The translations under genes were made by a program, and so were the position numbers. The notes beneath the pieces were generated by a model. The model worked only from the letters and a program-made list of their open reading frames with translations. It did no database searches and was not told the DNA's origin. A stretch of DNA of 64,000 bases from Odontocerum albicorne (lineage: Eukaryota > Arthropoda > Insecta > Trichoptera > Odontoceridae), in NCBI GenBank assembly GCA_949825065.1, contig OX463841.1, positions 18,360,479-18,424,478 of the forward strand, in the 5' to 3' direction. Shown here one piece after another: positions 61,946 through 64,000 of the stretch; position 1 is the stretch's first letter; every line of letters begins with the position of its first letter.

Positions 61946-62560
61946 CTAGATACGTATAACATCAAACTCTTGCTCTGTAAACCCCGATGCAGCTACAAAT
62001 ATGAAACGATAAATATATGACTGTTGACTATGCAATACTCAGTTGCTTTATTTTTTACTAAAGTTAAAATTATTCCTTAAGTTTAATTTCAGTCGAACTG
62101 TTTTGCTTACAATTAGCCGAAACGAAATATAACACCAAGATAAGAGAGTTAAATATTTTAAAATGCAAGTATTCTCAAAGAAAATAACAATTTTTCGAAA
62201 ATCGTGAGACACTGTGGTTGCCAAATACCTAATTATCAAGCTTTTCAGTTTTAATTAATTGCGAAATATTTGGCGGATGTTTACTTCACAATGATGATCT
62301 TTATCTCACATATTGTACGATTGGTAGTTTATCGTCTTACAATCTTTTTACAGTCTTTAAGCTTAACAAATCTTATATATTTTTTGTTATGTTTTATACT
62401 ATTTTTGTGGAACAAATTATCTATCTACGAGTATAACAATAATTTTCAAGTCTATATTTGAGAATTATTATAATAATATAACAACAATTTTCAAATATAA
62501 AGCGTATACAATTGTAGACTGAATTCAATTTCTGACAATATTTCATCTAAAGTTATGTTA
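61946..62560. other. AT-rich DNA
   Basis: No gene or repeat was recognised. A hydrophobic frame at 62270-62461 follows from A/T composition. Confidence 0.5.
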
Positions 62561-63119
62561 ATAAAGGGTCATTCAAATTGAGCGGTTTTTTTATTAATTC
62601 AATTTTTTTTGAATTCTTAAATAAAACACAATTTGCTTTGATTTTAAAAACTTTTTATTGGTCATTGCAGTATAATGTATGACATTTAAACACAAAAAAA
62701 CAATATTCGCCAAATGTCCACTTTTTGCAGCTCCACCGATGTCCACTCAAAATTTTCGATGACATTTTGGCGTAATTGCGGTTCTAACTCACCAATAACG
62801 CGAATAATTTCGTCCTTCAGCTCAGGAATTGATTGAGGGTCATTCTTATAGACCTGGCTTTTCACGTAACCCCAGATAAAATAGTCCAATGGTGTCAGAT
62901 CACATGATCTTGGTGACTAATTAACATCACCGTTTCCGGAGATTACAATAATTAAAATTATTCAACAATTTGAACGCGTTGTTGTATTGTATACGACTCC
63001 ATTTTTATAAATGCCACACATTACACTTCTCAAATGTCACAAGACCCAGGCGAGCTTGCGACACCATTTGTGTTTTATCCGAGAATTAAAAAAAACGCTC
63101 AATTTGAAAGACCCTTTAT
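62561..63119 (-). mobile_element. Tc1-like element, internally deleted (559 bp)
   Basis: ATAAAGGGTCATTCAAATTG and, reversed, ATAAAGGGTCTTTCAAATTG are the ends, flanked by TA at 62559-62560 and 63120-63121. Only the last part of the transposase remains. Confidence 0.83.
62686..62910 (-). pseudogene. Tc1-like transposase C-terminal fragment
   Basis: PLDYFIWGYVKSQVYKNDPQ then SIPELKDEIIRVIGELEPQL plus NVIENFEW. This is the third catalytic region and tail of the Tc1-like family whose better copies read PCDFFLWGYLKSKVYxxxPxxLxELK. The catalytic acidic residue (DYFIW) is present; everything upstream is deleted. Confidence 0.8.
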
Positions 63120-63174
63120 TATAGTAAATAACAAAAATGTTACAAAGTAAAGTTATACAGTTATACGGAATGAA

Positions 63175-63375
63175 GCGATTAGGGGTGAACTTAACATTTT
63201 GAGAAAGACGATAAAGAGCACTGTAAGATGGTTTGGGCACGTGGCACGAATGATTAAAGAATGACTAACAAAACAAATGTACTGTGCAAATGGGCGTAGT
63301 AGAGAAGGACCAAGGAGAGTATGGTTGGATTAAGTGAATGATATTTTGAAGAAAGAAATGTAAGATAAAAGCCTA
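63175..63375 (+). repeat. LINE family A copy, left part
   Basis: STVRWFGHVARMIKE, then LTKQMYCANGRSREGPRRVW and LD. It breaks at 63378, where family D sequence begins; the rest of this copy is at 63690-63795. Confidence 0.65.
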
Positions 63376-63379
63376 CACT

Positions 63380-63680
63380 TCTAAAATATCTACACTGGTT
63401 AAGTGTTGCGAACGGATTGATTTCAAACTTTGTATTCAAGTCCCTTAATGAGATGTCTCCATTGTATCATTTGAATCTGTTGAACTTTTGCTGTTGCTAG
63501 TTATGTGGTGGGGAATGGTCTGTCTCCTGGTGTCAGATATATGATTTGCGTGTGCAGCTTTAGGAAGCACTTAAAGCAAGATTTATGAATGGGTTCGAAT
63601 CCTGAGTTTGAACACCCTTGATGAGAGTTTGCTGTCTAAACGGCGTTATATAAATTGTCTTTTTATTATTATTATTAAGA
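63380..63680 (+). repeat. LINE family D insertion in a family A copy
   Basis: HWLSVANGLISNFVFKSLNE then MSPLYHLNLL and a worn GEWSVSWCQIYDLRVQL-type end (compare WNGLPLSVQ...CSFRKHFK at 29995). The tail is TTTTTATTATTATTATTAAG. GTAAGA is present on both sides, a possible short target duplication. Confidence 0.65.
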
Positions 63681-63689
63681 AGTAAGACG

Positions 63690-63795
63690 AATCTATAAAG
63701 CTGTATGATAAAGTTTATAGATGTAAAAGAGTATGGCGCTCTATCCTCTCTGCCTACCCTACTAGGGAAACAGCGTGATATTATGTATGTAATAT
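63690..63795 (+). repeat. LINE family A copy, right part and tail
   Basis: Worn RRIYKAV, FIDVKEYGALSSLPTLLGK, then CGTGATATTATGTATGTAAT, the family tail. Confidence 0.65.
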
Positions 63796-64000
63796 ACTAA
63801 CAAAAAATCTGACAAATTTGCTTGTCTGTTCGAAGAATGGCTGCATTTTTCATCACCTTGGATTAATACTGCATCAAATTTCTCAAAATTACTATAATAA
63901 TATAAAAAATCAATAATATTATTTAACACCCATCCTAGAACAAACCTTACCCGACTTCACGCCGAACAGCGAGAAGAAACCCTACAACACCACATCCTCG
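63796..64000. other. Window end, unassigned
   Basis: AT-rich until about 63930, then a short G+C-richer stretch (CCGACTTCACGCCGAACAGC). It could be the edge of a feature outside the window. Confidence 0.35.

Noticed and set aside
62270..62461. Hydrophobic 63-codon frame
   Set aside because: A/T-rich composition gives F, L, I and Y runs by chance; no flanking gene structure.

Overview
This is a repeat-dense, AT-rich window of an animal nuclear genome, most likely an insect. Genes are split by GT-AG introns and lie in a sea of Tc1/mariner transposons, non-LTR retrotransposons, hAT and Helitron elements, a tRNA-derived SINE and one large LTR retrotransposon. I cannot fix the order from sequence alone. 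No bacterial-type operons, rRNA genes or CRISPR arrays are visible.

Host genes. Four can be recognised. (1) The last exon of OSTC, an oligosaccharyltransferase subunit (1965-2275, +). (2) A four-exon CIB1-like calcium-binding protein (10791 down to 5505, -), whose intron phases join cleanly. (3) A two-exon secreted C-type lectin (15877 down to 12300, -) with an N-terminal cysteine domain of uncertain family. (4) A cytosolic AK1-type adenylate kinase (31569 down to 29327, -), whose first exon is not located. A possible first exon of an unknown membrane protein lies at 48360-48208 (-).

Layout. 1-1655: hAT end, foldback element and a dead LINE. 1965-2275: OSTC. 4010-5385: LINE fragments. 5505-10791: CIB1, whose 3.2-kb intron holds a mariner with a second mariner inside it plus a third fragment. 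12300-15877: lectin, with SINE, foldback, MITE and hAT insertions in its intron. 16-29 kb: LINE pieces, deleted mariners, two Helitrons, a minisatellite and a hAT MITE. 29.3-31.6 kb: adenylate kinase. 31.7-35.1 kb: a pogo/Tigger remnant, then two 1287-bp mariners tail to tail, one of them apparently intact. 35.7-49.5 kb: more LINE, mariner, Helitron, SINE and hAT copies and a 23-bp minisatellite. 49561-59529: a complete-ended LTR retrotransposon on the minus strand, with 1432-bp LTRs that look identical, a tRNA-Lys-type primer site, gag, protease and a broken RT. 59.6-64 kb: LINE fragments nested in one another and a deleted Tc1-like element.

Most notable. A textbook -1 frameshift signal sits at the gag/protease junction of the LTR element (A AAA AAC, 8-nt spacer holding the gag stop, 9-bp stem). 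The SINE and a LINE share their 3' end. Two near-identical mariners form a 2.6-kb palindrome. Two mariner copies lack the DNA-binding half but one keeps a full catalytic triad. A Helitron carries a helicase-like terminal exon and abuts a minisatellite. A truncated LINE has landed inside another LINE with a 13-bp target duplication.
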